Assembly (NCBI RefSeq): GCF_003610465.1
Contig: NZ_RAQI01000001.1
Location: forward strand, 744,001 to 808,000
Length of the DNA stretch: 64,000 nucleotides
Direction: 5' to 3'
DNA from: Xenorhabdus ehlersii
GTDB taxonomy: Bacteria; Pseudomonadota; Gammaproteobacteria; Enterobacterales; Enterobacteriaceae
The translations under genes were made by a program, and so were the position numbers. The notes beneath the pieces were generated by a model. That model ran no database searches. It was not told the origin of the DNA and was given only the letters and a program-made list of their open reading frames with translations. Shown piece after piece: positions 49,592 to 59,181 of the stretch. How positions within the stretch are numbered: the stretch's first letter is position 1; each line of letters begins with the position of its first letter.

Positions 49592-50626
49592 ATGAGTACG
49601 ATCAAAGTGGTGGGTATTGACCTCGCTAAAAATATCTTTCAAGTTTGTGTCTGGATGGAAGACGGAACTGTTGCTTCGAACCGAAAAATCCCACGACAAA
49701 AATTGCTTGATACCCTACGGGTTTTTCCGCCTAAAACCCTCATCGCCATGGAAGCCTGTGCGACTTCTCATTATTGGGGCCGGACATTGCAGTCTATGGG
49801 CTATCATGTCCGGCTTATTCCCACCCAGCATGTAAAAGCTTTCAGTCATCATCAAAAAAATGATGCCAATGATGCGCTGGCTATTTGTGAAACAGCCTGC
49901 CGACCCGGTATCCATTTTGTTCCCATCAAAACCGTAGAACAGCAAGATATCAAGGCACTGCGCAATGCCCGGCAGCTCATGGTGGAACAGCGTACCGCCC
50001 TTGCTAATCAAATCAGGGCCTTCCTCGCTGAGCAGGGAATCATTGTGCCTGTAGGGATTCAGACACTCCAACAGCACCTGCCTGATATTCTGGAAGAAGG
50101 CGATAATGACCTGTCTTGTGTGCTGCGCCGTTTATTGCATAGGCTGTGGGAAGATCTGCGGAATTTGAACGTCAGCATTCATGAAATGGATAACGAAATT
50201 ATGGCACTTTCCCGTCAACAAGCAGGGTATGGGCACTTGCTGACTATTCCCGGTGTTGGTCCCCTGATTGCGGCGGCTTTCGTCAGTGACGTCAGCGCCT
50301 CCCAATTTGCTAATGGTCGGCAACTGTCAGCCTGGTGTGGCCTAGTTCCCCGACAACACAGTTCAGGCGGGAAAAGCCGTCTCTCTTCCCTAAGCAAACA
50401 TGGCAACCGTCATCTCCGAACGTTAATTATTCATGGTGCCCGCGCGATGATGCAGGGCGTACAAAAACGGGATGACCCTTTAGGCGAGTGGCTAAGAACA
50501 CGGATTACCCGATGTGGCCCCATAAAAGCCATCGTTGCTTTAGCTAACAAGCTGACCCGAATTATCTGGCGTATTCTGACAGATGAGGTTGATTATGATA
50601 TGAAAAAAGCTTTTGCTATCCATTAA
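49592..50626 (+). CDS. IS110-family DEDD recombinase
   Basis: 344 residues. The N-terminal RuvC-like part has GIDLAKNIFQVCV (first Asp), EACATSHYW (Glu) and KNDANDALAICE (Asp pair). The C-terminal transposase_20 part has LLTIPGVGPLIAAAFVSDV and the catalytic Ser region QHSSGGKSRL. It looks intact. Such enzymes work with a structured RNA encoded by the element. Confidence 0.92.
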   Translation: MSTIKVVGIDLAKNIFQVCVWMEDGTVASNRKIPRQKLLDTLRVFPPKTLIAMEACATSHYWGRTLQSMGYHVRLIPTQHVKAFSHHQKNDANDALAICETACRPGIHFVPIKTVEQQDIKALRNARQLMVEQRTALANQIRAFLAEQGIIVPVGIQTLQQHLPDILEEGDNDLSCVLRRLLHRLWEDLRNLNVSIHEMDNEIMALSRQQAGYGHLLTIPGVGPLIAAAFVSDVSASQFANGRQLSAWCGLVPRQHSSGGKSRLSSLSKHGNRHLRTLIIHGARAMMQGVQKRDDPLGEWLRTRITRCGPIKAIVALANKLTRIIWRILTDEVDYDMKKAFAIH

Positions 50627-50849
50627 TTAAATTAAGTGAATTGAAACAGACGCTTTAACTGAGTTTGCAAACACTGATGAAAAAACGGCTATCGGCCCTG
50701 CAATAACCTGAGTAAAACCTAGGTAGTCACATACCGATGACGGCTGAGAAGGAAACAGGGTGCGGATGACATCATGGCGCGGGCAAATAAGTCCTTTATG
50801 ACGCCGGATATATGGTAGCAAACCGTATCGACTCAATGCTTGCACAACC
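50627..50849 (+). ncRNA. Predicted bridge/seek RNA region of the IS110 element
   Basis: This is 223 bp without coding potential between the recombinase stop and the right inverted repeat. In the IS1111 subgroup the guide RNA is encoded downstream of the recombinase, so this stretch is the expected place. I infer it from position; the guide loops were not resolved by eye. Confidence 0.45.
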
Positions 50850-51147
50850 GGGGGCGTCCATATATGGTTTTACGGTTTTAAGTTACATTTGGTCGTCAAT
50901 CATCAGGGGGAAATTCTGGCGCTTAAAGTGACAGCCGGTAATGTGGATGATCGGGAGCCCGTCCGCGAATTAACAACAGAATTAACGGGATCTCTTTACG
51001 GTGATAAAGGTTACCTCAGTCAAGAGCTCGCGGACGATTTAGGCAAAACCGGTGTGACTTTCATCACCCAAAAGCGCCGAAACATGAAAGCCCGTCTGTA
51101 AGCTGAATGGGATAAGATGATGTTATCAAGGCGTTTTATTATTGAAA

Positions 51148-53053
51148 GTGTGCCGCAGGCATACAAACTGGCAGTATAGGGAACGCAGCCAGTATGTAGC
51201 ATAAGCTCAGGAGGAGATGGTGGCAGACCCACCGAAGTCCGCTGTCGGAAGCCGGCTTCAAACCCCCTCAAGCGGCTGCTGTAAAGAGCGGTGGTCGTGA
51301 GCGTTGAGGTCAAAGCGCGAACAATAGTTCGGCAGGTAGGGTACAAAGAGACGAGTAAAACCGAACCCATGTGGACGCGTCGTAAAGAAGAGACTTGACA
51401 TCAAAACCGGGGGCGTTTCTATCTTCCGGGATAAATCTGTGAGTGAATTCCGAATGCTGCGCAGGTGGTGTCCGGCGTAGAGTGGGCGTGACTTTGTATC
51501 GGGCTCTTTCTGGGAACTGCGGGAACCCGTCATCACGATGTCAAGGGAGAAATGCAAGTCACTAAATTGACAAGTATGAGAGTACCGATGGGTGATACGG
51601 GGGCGGAGTGACTCGTAGTAGTGAGGAAATATTAGTAATGAATGTGGAGCGAAGGGGTCACGTCAGGCAGCCTTACCCGGTATCCAACTGTCAGGCAGGA
51701 GGAGATACGGAGGTTAAGGCAAAACCGTTTGTCATTGAGAAAAGGGATGTGTATCGTGCCTGGTTATTGGTTAAAACCAATCAAGGTGCGGCAGGCGTGG
51801 ATGGTCAAACCATCGCGGATTTTGAATCCAATCTGAAAGATAATCTGTACAAACTCTGGAACCGCTTATCATCGGGCAGTTATTATCCACCCCCAGTGAA
51901 AGGTATCGCTATTCCCAAGAAGTCGGGAGGTGAACGTCTGCTGGGTATTCCCACGGTGGCGGATCGCGTGGTGCAAATGGTGGTCAGGCTTCATTCGAAC
52001 CGCTTGTTGAGCCTCATTTTCTGCCGGATTCTTATGGCTACCGACCGAATAAATCGGCAATTGATGCCATCAGAGTAACAAGGCAGCGATGCTGGCAGCA
52101 AGATTGGGTATTGGAGTTCGATATCAAGGGCTTGTTTGACAATATTCCTCATGATTTACTCATTTCCTCATGATTTACTCATGAAATCCGTGAGGAAACA
52201 TACAAACAGCCCGTGGATCTGTCTGTACATCGAACGCTGGCTAACTGCAGCGATGAAATGCAATGGTGAGGTGTTATTCCGGGAGAAAGGCACCCCACAG
52301 GGAGGAGTTATCAGCCCGGTGCTGGCAAATCTGTTCCTGCATTATGTGTTCGACAAGTGGATGCAAAAGCATCATCCCCGGCTGAAGTGGTGTCGTTATG
52401 CCGATGATGGTCTAGTTCACTGTCAGAATGAAGCTCAGGCCAGAGAAATACGGAAAATACTGGAGCGACGTTTCAGTGAGTGTGGACTGGAACTGCACCC
52501 GGACAAAACCCGGATTGCCTACTGCAAGGATGGGGACCGAAAGGGCAGGTATGAACACATCAGTTTCGATTTCCTTGGATACACATTCAGGCCAAGATTG
52601 GTGAAGAACCGCAAAAGGAACAGCCTGTTTGTGAGTTTTATGCCAGCAGTCAGCAAAACGGCGCAAAAGGCCATGAGATTCAAAATTCGCAAGTTGAAGA
52701 TCCGAATGCGGACAGAACTGAACTTAACACAGATGGCAAACTGGCTAAATCCCATGATAAGTGGATGGTTGAGCTATTATGGTCAATTTTGTCGTTCAGA
52801 GCTGTATAAGGTATTCAGGCAACTCAACAAAGCCTTAGTGCGCTGGGCCAGACGAAAGTACAAGGCACTGAGCCAGGCATAAAACCCAGGCTTCAAAACT
52901 GCTTCAAAGGATTGCAAAGCAGCATCAGGGGTTGTTTGCCCATTGGCGGGCAGGAATGACAGGCACGTTTGCTTGATGGGAGCGGTATGAGTCGAGAGGC
53001 TCACGTACCGTTCTGCGAGAGGTTGCGAGGGCAGTTCCCGCGGTCTACTCAAC
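51148..53053 (+). mobile_element. Group II intron, 1906 bp
   Basis: It begins GTGTGCC (GUGYG consensus) and ends ...CTACTCAAC. The exons rejoin as ATTGAAA/CGGTCGTC, exactly the sequence found uninterrupted at 55588-55602. Domain V is recognisable at 52980-53013: GAGCGGTATGAG, GAGA loop, CTCACGTACCGTTC. The 460 bp before the ORF are the 5' ribozyme domains. Confidence 0.9.
51608..52882 (+). pseudogene. Group II intron-encoded reverse transcriptase/maturase, frameshifted
   Basis: Frame 1 ends after ADRVVQMVVR; a one-base shift leads on to QASFEPLVEPHFLPDSYGYRP. A duplicated 18-19 bp (CCTCATGATTTACTCAT at about 52146 and 52165) then breaks the frame after FDNIPHDLLI. The rest (52136-52882) keeps the RT motif CRYADDGLV and the maturase end. 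The protein is not made whole. Confidence 0.85.
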
Positions 53054-53288
53054 CGGTCGTCGACCAGCTCAAAAATATTTCTCAGATAGAGCATTCAAGG
53101 CATCGCAGTCAGCTCGGTTTTTTGTTGGAAGTTGCTGCCGGTCTTATTGCTTATACATTCCAGCCTAAAAAACCGAGCTTGAATCTACGGGATAATGAAA
53201 TCGCTATCTTTAAACGAAGCTGAGGTTAATTAATTTATTCGGCATCTTTCTAACAAAAAGCCGAATATCAATGTATTGCCCCAAAAAT

Positions 53289-53957
53289 TTAACAACATTC
53301 ATAACGGCTTGTTATCTTATTCCATTTCCATTTATCATTTCTTGCTGCGGGATGTAATTCCATGCCCCCATTTATGTTCATAAACCCCATATTTATATAT
53401 GCTTGCCTCGCCTCATCATATGGAGAAAGTTTTAACTTTCCTTCCATCCCTAATTGTTGTGATTTATTTACTGCATATTCAATGAGTAAAACACCACAAC
53501 CTCGAATACCGCAATGAGTGGCCAAAAAAGAAACTTCAGGTAACTCATTTTCATGATTATCTTGCACTAATAATTGTAAGGCACCGACAGGAATACCTCT
53601 GAAATAAGCAACAGCAAAAAACTTTTTTGAACCGTCAGTTTTATCTCTCATAGATTGAAGCTTTGCATTAGTCGAGAGACAATTAAGTATACTAAACGCC
53701 TGATTATATCTCATTTTCCACCTTTCCTGTTCCTTATCAAGCTTAAGAAAATCAAAATAAAACCAATCCTCAGCCATAGTTTCTGTTAGCATCTTTTCCG
53801 TTGCGTAGAATGCTTCTTCTGGGCTGACCTCCTTGATTGTGATAAATGTTTTCATATTAACCAATGTTGTGTACATATCCGTACAGGATTTAGACCGGGT
53901 TAAAGGACCAAATCCTACAGAACGGTTGTTAATATTAAAAGATTTTGATCTGAACAT
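53289..53957 (-). CDS. GNAT-fold acetyltransferase-like protein 1
   Basis: 222 residues from MFRSKSFNIN, preceded by a GAGGGG site. The core FFAVAYFRGIPVGALQLLV and SFLATHCGIRGCGVLLIEYAVNKS is the GNAT beta4-beta5/alpha3 region with the acetyl-CoA loop RGCG. It is paralogous to the next gene upstream (about 50% identical). The conserved FRSKSF start and closing NDKWKW segment are not known to me. It could be an effector or a modifying enzyme. Confidence 0.7.
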   Translation of the reverse strand: MFRSKSFNINNRSVGFGPLTRSKSCTDMYTTLVNMKTFITIKEVSPEEAFYATEKMLTETMAEDWFYFDFLKLDKEQERWKMRYNQAFSILNCLSTNAKLQSMRDKTDGSKKFFAVAYFRGIPVGALQLLVQDNHENELPEVSFLATHCGIRGCGVLLIEYAVNKSQQLGMEGKLKLSPYDEARQAYINMGFMNINGGMELHPAARNDKWKWNKITSRYECC

Positions 53958-54064
53958 TACATTAATTCCCCTCATTATATTTTGGAAGATGTAAATAATT
54001 CACCTGACTTTTCTCTAACAAAAATCCAAATATATTACAACGTATTAGGTGTCCAGACTGATAT

Positions 54065-54670
54065 TTAACAGAATCTATAACGACCCGTTGCCTCATTCCA
54101 TTTCCATTTATCATTTCTATCAGCAGGATATAATTCCAGGTGTTCCCCAGCCCCAGTAAATCCCATTGCCATATATGTCGCTCTCGCTCCCTCATATGGA
54201 GAAAGTTGTAACTTTCCTCCCATTCCTAATTGTTGTGATTTATTTACTGCATATTCAATGAGTAAAGCACCACAACCTCGGATGCCACAATGAGTTGCCA
54301 AAAAAACGACTTTAGGTAACCCATCAGTAATTAATAATTGTAAAACTCCGACAGGAACACCTCTGAAATAAGCAACAAAAAACAACACTCTTTTATCAAT
54401 TTCTTCTAATTTAAGGCGAATACCAATATCAATATAGAAAAATTTAAATATTCCCAATGCCTGGTTATATCTAGAATTCCATTTTATTTGCTTCTCATCA
54501 AGCTGACCAGAAGAATTAGGGCACAACCACTCATTATTCATAGTTTCTTTCTTTATTTTTTCCGTTGCATGAAATACTTCTGATAGACTAGCCTCCTTGA
54601 TAACTATAGAACATCTGATATCAATTGATCTTGGCCATATTTCTGAAAAAGATTTTGATCTGAATATCAT
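54065..54670 (-). CDS. GNAT-fold acetyltransferase-like protein 2
   Basis: 201 residues from MIFRSKSFSE, with a very strong AAGGAGG site. The core is VAYFRGVPVGVLQLLI and FLATHCGIRGCGALLIEYAVNKS. It lies 107 bp upstream of its paralogue in the same direction, so they arose by tandem duplication. The pair sits between two IS982 elements. Confidence 0.7.
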   Translation of the reverse strand: MIFRSKSFSEIWPRSIDIRCSIVIKEASLSEVFHATEKIKKETMNNEWLCPNSSGQLDEKQIKWNSRYNQALGIFKFFYIDIGIRLKLEEIDKRVLFFVAYFRGVPVGVLQLLITDGLPKVVFLATHCGIRGCGALLIEYAVNKSQQLGMGGKLQLSPYEGARATYMAMGFTGAGEHLELYPADRNDKWKWNEATGRYRFC

Positions 54671-54786
54671 ATTACCCTCCTTATGATATAAAAGAATTGG
54701 GATAATTAAATAATTTTATAGTTTTCAATGCTGACTGATATAAAAACTCATCTATATCAAAAATAAAAAAATCTTTTAATTAAGTA

Positions 54787-55766
54787 ACCTGAGCTTCGCT
54801 TAAGGGAAGGGAACTAAAGTGCCTGAGGCACGATCAACGTTTTTGCTAAAGAAAACAAAATAGTGGAGACCCTCAGGCATGTATAATTTAGAAGAACTTT
54901 ACTGCTGCGTCGATGACTTTTGCCAAAAATTTATCCCTCTCTGGCATCAACAACTCATTGAAAATGGATTACGTAAACGGCACCGTGAGGCATCCCTTTC
55001 TCTCAGTGAAGTCATGATGATCCTCATTTTATTTCATATGAGTCATTATCGTGATTTTAAAACATTTTATATTGAACATGTAAAACAATATCTTACAGCC
55101 GATTTTCCCGGATTAGTCAGCTATACTCGTATCCTCACCCTGAAGAAAAGGGCGCTTATTCCTTTATGCGCTTTTCTTTCATCACGTAAGGCGCAAACTC
55201 AAGGGATTGCTTTTATTGATTCTACCAAAATTGCTGTTTGTCACAATCTTCGTATTCCCCGTCATCGCGTATTTGAAGGGATGGCACAACGAGGTAAAAC
55301 GAGTACAGGCTGGTTTTATGGCTTTAAACTTCATTTGGTTATCAATGATTGCGGTGAATTGTTAGCCGTGAAACTCACCGCAGGAAACCAGGATGATCGT
55401 CAGCCAGTCAGAGTGCTGACAAAAGGACTAGCAGGATGTTTGTATGGTGATAAGGGGTATTTATCCCAGGCTTTATGCGATGAGTTAGAAGCGGAAGGCG
55501 TCACGTTAATCACCAATGTCCGGAGTAACATGAAAACCAAAGCATTATCTCTCTGGGATAGGTTGATGTTAAGACGGAGATTTTTGATAGAAACGGTCGT
55601 CGACCAGCTCAAAAATATTTCTCAGATAGAGCATTCAAGGCATCGCAGTCAGCTCGGTTTTTTGTTGGAAGTTGCTGCCGGTCTTATTGCTTATACATTC
55701 CAACCTAAAAAACCGAGCTTGAATCTACGGGATAATAAGATCGCTATCTTTAAACGAAGCTGAGGT
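54787..55766 (+). mobile_element. IS982-family element, copy 2, complete
   Basis: 980 bp, from ACCTGAGCTTCGCTTAA to its imperfect complement TTTAAACGAAGCTGAGGT. No clear target duplication was identified. Its 3' end is shared with copy 1. Confidence 0.85.
54879..55763 (+). CDS. IS982-family transposase, complete
   Basis: 294 residues. DDE-type landmarks are GIAFIDSTKIAVCHN, LYGDKGYLSQ and RRRFLIETVVDQLKN. It looks intact and may be active; it could also act on the disrupted copy 1. Confidence 0.9.
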   Translation: MYNLEELYCCVDDFCQKFIPLWHQQLIENGLRKRHREASLSLSEVMMILILFHMSHYRDFKTFYIEHVKQYLTADFPGLVSYTRILTLKKRALIPLCAFLSSRKAQTQGIAFIDSTKIAVCHNLRIPRHRVFEGMAQRGKTSTGWFYGFKLHLVINDCGELLAVKLTAGNQDDRQPVRVLTKGLAGCLYGDKGYLSQALCDELEAEGVTLITNVRSNMKTKALSLWDRLMLRRRFLIETVVDQLKNISQIEHSRHRSQLGFLLEVAAGLIAYTFQPKKPSLNLRDNKIAIFKRS

Positions 55767-56296
55767 TGATTAAAAAGCAGACGACTGTGCCTGTGGCACA
55801 TGCGATTAAAAAATATTCTGTTTTGAGAGAAGCAACAGAAGCTGGAAATCATCCTGTGTTGCCTGAGCTAAGAATGGCTAAAAAGCATACGGCTGTGCCC
55901 GTGGCACATGCGATTAAAAAATGTTCTGTTTTGGACGAATCAACAAAGGTTGGAAATTCCCCTGTGTTGCCTGAGCTAAGGATGGTTAGAAAGCATACGT
56001 TTGTGCCCGTGGCACATGCGATTAAAAAACATCCTGTTTTGAACGAGGCAACAAAAACTGGAAATTATCCTGTGTTGCCTGAGCTAAGGGTGGTTAAAAA
56101 GTATACGTCTGTGCCCGTGGCACACGCGATTAAAAAACGTTCTGTTTTGAGCGAGGCAACAGAAGCTGGAAATCCTCCTGTGTTGCCTGTGTCAGGGATG
56201 GTTAAAAAGCGTATGCCTGTGCCTGTGGTACATGAGGCTAAAAAATCATCACTTCTGGTCGCGAATAAAATTCACTCTTTTTCCCGTTTCCCATAA
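55766..56296 (+). CDS. ORF of 36-residue tandem repeats, 5' end replaced by IS982
   Basis: 176 residues; five tandem units of 36 residues (108 bp), each with VPVAHAIKK..SVL.EAT..GN.PVLPEL. The only available start is a TTG at the very end of IS982, so the original 5' end is probably lost. Substitutions between units are largely third-position or conservative. No known family. It lies 70 bp upstream of ICE segment B. Confidence 0.5.
   Translation: MIKKQTTVPVAHAIKKYSVLREATEAGNHPVLPELRMAKKHTAVPVAHAIKKCSVLDESTKVGNSPVLPELRMVRKHTFVPVAHAIKKHPVLNEATKTGNYPVLPELRVVKKYTSVPVAHAIKKRSVLSEATEAGNPPVLPVSGMVKKRMPVPVVHEAKKSSLLVANKIHSFSRFP
55787..56252 (+). repeat. 108-bp tandem repeat array with internal palindrome
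   Basis: GTGCCYGTGGCACATG starts at 55787, 55895, 56003, 56111 and (degenerate) 56219, an exact spacing of 108. The first four units contain the palindrome TGTGCC-N3-GGCACA. Confidence 0.88.
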
Positions 56297-56372
56297 CTGG
56301 TTATTCATTGAGTCGCAGACGCCTTTGCCTTGATAGTTCTACTGATTTATCAAGGCAAAGGAGTCTTTGTGC

Positions 56373-57086
56373 ATGTCTGATTCAGAAGACAAATCATCAT
56401 CCCAGTCGCGTTTACGCGCCGGGGTATTAACCTCCTCATTAACGATTGAACTGCATACCCACTATGCCATCCGTCTGTGGGCAGGGCGCAGACGGGAAGA
56501 GATCAGCAATCCACGAAAATTTTCAGGCATTCTCGGGATGCCACAGGTGATTAAACGCGCGGGCACGATCAGTGTGGATGCCGCTGCCGATAATCCGTAT
56601 GCCGATACCTGGCTGGTGAAGCTGGAACAAGCGCTGGATAGGGCTTCCGCCAATCTCCAGCAGAGTCTTGCCACTTTGCAGGATACGTTGAACGCGGTAC
56701 CACAGCAGATCACCTTATCCGCCGTTTCCTCCGTCGAACCGCTGAATATCGGGGTTTACAGCCATTCACCATTAGGCTACCGCTGTGTCTGGCTGCTGGT
56801 TGGCTATGACCAGCTCGCTATGAAAACGTTTCAGGTTTTCCATTACGGGCTGATTTCACGCGCAGAGCGTGATGCCTTTCTGCACAATGGCAGCCGTGCC
56901 GTTCGCCAGATTTATGGCATTGTACGCTCTTACCGTTCCCTGGCGGTCACCCGGCAGGATATTGCGGAAAAAACGCCGGCCGGGCTTGAGGCGATTAAGT
57001 GGCTGGGTGAACCCCACCCCGACATTTTGTCAGGCAAGTTGCGGTCGGTTTTCTCGCCGCCATTGCGCCCGGCTGTGCAAGGCTGA
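56373..57086 (+). CDS. ICE protein, PFL_4669 family
   Basis: 237 residues (MSDSEDKSSSQ start, AAGGAG site 9 bases upstream). Conserved in this element type directly before topoisomerase III; RLWAGRRREEISNPRKFSGILGM is characteristic. Role unknown, presumably in element replication or processing. 12 bp separate it from the topoisomerase gene. Confidence 0.82.
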   Translation: MSDSEDKSSSQSRLRAGVLTSSLTIELHTHYAIRLWAGRRREEISNPRKFSGILGMPQVIKRAGTISVDAAADNPYADTWLVKLEQALDRASANLQQSLATLQDTLNAVPQQITLSAVSSVEPLNIGVYSHSPLGYRCVWLLVGYDQLAMKTFQVFHYGLISRAERDAFLHNGSRAVRQIYGIVRSYRSLAVTRQDIAEKTPAGLEAIKWLGEPHPDILSGKLRSVFSPPLRPAVQG

Positions 57087-57098
57087 GGGAGGGAAACT

Positions 57099-59105
57099 AT
57101 GCCACTTTATCTGTGTGAAAAACCCTCCCAGGCCAAAGACATTGCCAACGTCCTGGGGGTGAAACAGCGCGGACAGGGATTTCTCTTCGGACCCGGTGTG
57201 ATTGTCACCTGGGCCATCGGGCATTTGCTGGAGGTGGCTGCACCTGAACACTATGGCGAGCAATTTGGTCCGCCGTGGCGGATGGAGGTGCTGCCGGTGC
57301 TGCCCGCTCAATGGCAATGGACAGTCAAAAAAGAGACCGCCGGACAGTTTGTGGTGATCCAGCAATTATTGAAACAGACGGAGGAAGTGATTATTGCCAC
57401 TGATGCCGACCGCGAAGGGGAAGTTATCGCGCGGGAGTTGCTGGAGTATTGCCATTTCACCGGTACGGTCAGGCGTCTTTGGTTGTCGGCACTGGATGAA
57501 ACCAGCATCCGGCAGGCACTGGCCGCGATATTGCCGGGTGAGCAGACGGCAGCACTCTATCAGGCCGGCCTGGGACGGGCACGTGCTGACTGGTTAACGG
57601 GCATCAACCTGACCCGTTTGTATACCCTGAAAGCGCAGACCCTGGGTTTTGGCGATGTGCTGTCCATCGGACGGGTGCAGACCCCGACACTGGCACTGGT
57701 GGTGAACCGGGATAAGACCATCGCCCGGTTTGAGCCAAAACCTTACTGGCAATTGGTGGCTAAACTGGAAAAAGACAGCATGCGTTTTCGGGCCAAATGG
57801 CAGCCGGTAACGGATGAGTGTGATGAAGAAAATCGTTGTATTCAGCCGGATATTGTTCAGGCCGTTCAGCAACGTTGTCAGCAGGCAACACACGCCACCG
57901 TCATGGATGTCAGCAAAAAACGGGAGAAAACACCCCCGCCACTCTGTTTTGATTTGGGGACATTGCAGCAGACCGCTTCCCGTCACTGGGGCATGGGCGC
58001 GAGCCAGGTGCTGGCGATTGCCCAGTCCCTGTATGAAACCCATAAAGCGACCACCTATCCGCGCACGGATTGCGGCTATTTGCCAGCGTCCATGCAGGCA
58101 GATATTCCTGTCGTGTTGACAGCACTGGCGCGCACCGACCCGGCTATGGAGACCATTATCAGCCAGCTGGATAAACAAGGTGTTTCCCGGGTCTGGAATG
58201 ACAAAAAAGTCACGGCACACCCTGCCATTATTCCCACGCGTCATGCTTTTGATCTCACCCGGTTAACGACCGATGAGCTAAAGGTTTATCAGCTTATCCG
58301 TCAGTATTATCTGGCGCAATTTCTGCCGGTGCAGGAAACCGATGTGACCGACGTGACACTGGATATCGGCGGGCAACACTTCCGGGTGAAAGGGCGGGTA
58401 AATGTGATCACAGGCTGGAAGGCACTGTTTGCCGATGGAGCGAGAGAACATGAAAAGGAAGACGAGCAGGAAGCCGGTTTACCCCTGCCAGCCCTTAACC
58501 AGGGCGATCGCTGTCAGGTGATTGAGGCAAAAATTCAGTCACTGTACACCAAACCGCCGGCCCCGTTTACTGAAGGTACCCTGATTGCCGCGATGAAAAA
58601 TGCCGCCAGTCTGGTCAGTGATCCGCAATTGAAACAAGTCTTGCGAGAAAGTGCCGGGCTGGGTACGGAAGCGACCCGGGCCGGCATTCTGGATACGTTA
58701 TTTAAACGCCAGCTGATTGAGCGAAAAAAGAAAGCGATCCACGCAACACCGCTGGCGCAGGAACTGATTGCCGGGCTGCCGGCGGTACTGACCGATCCGG
58801 GTATGACCGCGTTATGGGAACAATCGCTGGAAGATATTGCACAGGGTAAAGCGTCGCTGGCGGTTTTTATGCAAAAACAGGCGCAGTGGCTTTTGCATTT
58901 AGTCGAGCGCGGCAAGGCACAGCCGCTGCATCTGACGTTGCCGAAAACCCCCGAATGCCCGAACTGTGGCGGCCGGATGCGGCAACGGCAGGGAAAAACC
59001 GCGCCGTTCTGGGGTTGTGTGAACTATCCGGCCTGTAAAGGCATGCTGAATGACAAAGCGGTCACCCAATCGCGCAAAGCCCGGCGGGCAAATCAACGGA
59101 CATGA
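57099..59105 (+). CDS. topB: DNA topoisomerase III (ICE copy B, complete)
   Basis: 668 residues. TOPRIM part: LCEKPSQAKDIANVLG at the start and ATDADREGEVIARELL near residue 105. Catalytic Tyr in ATTYPRTDCGYLP near residue 320. C-terminal zinc ribbon CPNCGGRMRQ...CVNYPACKG. Type IA enzymes decatenate single-stranded intermediates; ICE-borne copies aid element replication or transfer. GGGAGGG precedes the ATG. This intact copy defines what is missing from 16990-18032. Confidence 0.93.
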   Translation: MPLYLCEKPSQAKDIANVLGVKQRGQGFLFGPGVIVTWAIGHLLEVAAPEHYGEQFGPPWRMEVLPVLPAQWQWTVKKETAGQFVVIQQLLKQTEEVIIATDADREGEVIARELLEYCHFTGTVRRLWLSALDETSIRQALAAILPGEQTAALYQAGLGRARADWLTGINLTRLYTLKAQTLGFGDVLSIGRVQTPTLALVVNRDKTIARFEPKPYWQLVAKLEKDSMRFRAKWQPVTDECDEENRCIQPDIVQAVQQRCQQATHATVMDVSKKREKTPPPLCFDLGTLQQTASRHWGMGASQVLAIAQSLYETHKATTYPRTDCGYLPASMQADIPVVLTALARTDPAMETIISQLDKQGVSRVWNDKKVTAHPAIIPTRHAFDLTRLTTDELKVYQLIRQYYLAQFLPVQETDVTDVTLDIGGQHFRVKGRVNVITGWKALFADGAREHEKEDEQEAGLPLPALNQGDRCQVIEAKIQSLYTKPPAPFTEGTLIAAMKNAASLVSDPQLKQVLRESAGLGTEATRAGILDTLFKRQLIERKKKAIHATPLAQELIAGLPAVLTDPGMTALWEQSLEDIAQGKASLAVFMQKQAQWLLHLVERGKAQPLHLTLPKTPECPNCGGRMRQRQGKTAPFWGCVNYPACKGMLNDKAVTQSRKARRANQRT

Positions 59106-59181
59106 AGATCTGGTTGTTGGTTGACGCCCTGACAGGATGCTTTAAGAATTAACCTGTTTCTTAAATGATCGGTGAGCCTGC

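Larger units (their letters stand above)
49511..50863 (+). mobile_element. IS110-family (IS1111-type) element
   Basis: Sub-terminal inverted repeats TGGACGCCCCC (49520-49530) and GGGGGCGTCCA (50850-50860) surround the transposase gene, the mark of the IS1111 subgroup. It inserted into a Gly codon of the IS982 transposase. Exact ends are uncertain by a few bases. Confidence 0.82.
49080..53223 (+). pseudogene. IS982-family transposase, split in three parts
   Basis: Part 1 (49080-49510) reads to IAQRGKTSLG. Part 2 (from about 50864) resumes WFYGFKLHLVVNHQGE and contains a nonsense TAA at 51099-51101 (ARL-stop-AEWDKMML). Part 3 (from 53054) is VVDQLKNISQIEHSRHRSQL to the end. The first two parts are only about 55-60% identical to IS982 copy 2, whereas part 3 is almost identical to it at the DNA level. 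Confidence 0.85.
48990..53226 (+). mobile_element. IS982-family element (copy 1) containing IS110 and a group II intron
   Basis: The left end begins ACCCGAATTCTGG, the right end (reversed) ACCTCAGCTTCG; flanks are ATTAATTA and TAATTAAT. Inside, an IS110 element (about 49511-50863) and a group II intron (51148-53053) interrupt the transposase. Without them the element would be about 1 kb, as for copy 2. Confidence 0.8.

Noticed and set aside
55787..56252. Possible CRISPR array with 108-bp period
   Set aside because: The whole 108-bp unit is similar, with no unique spacers, and it stays in one reading frame.
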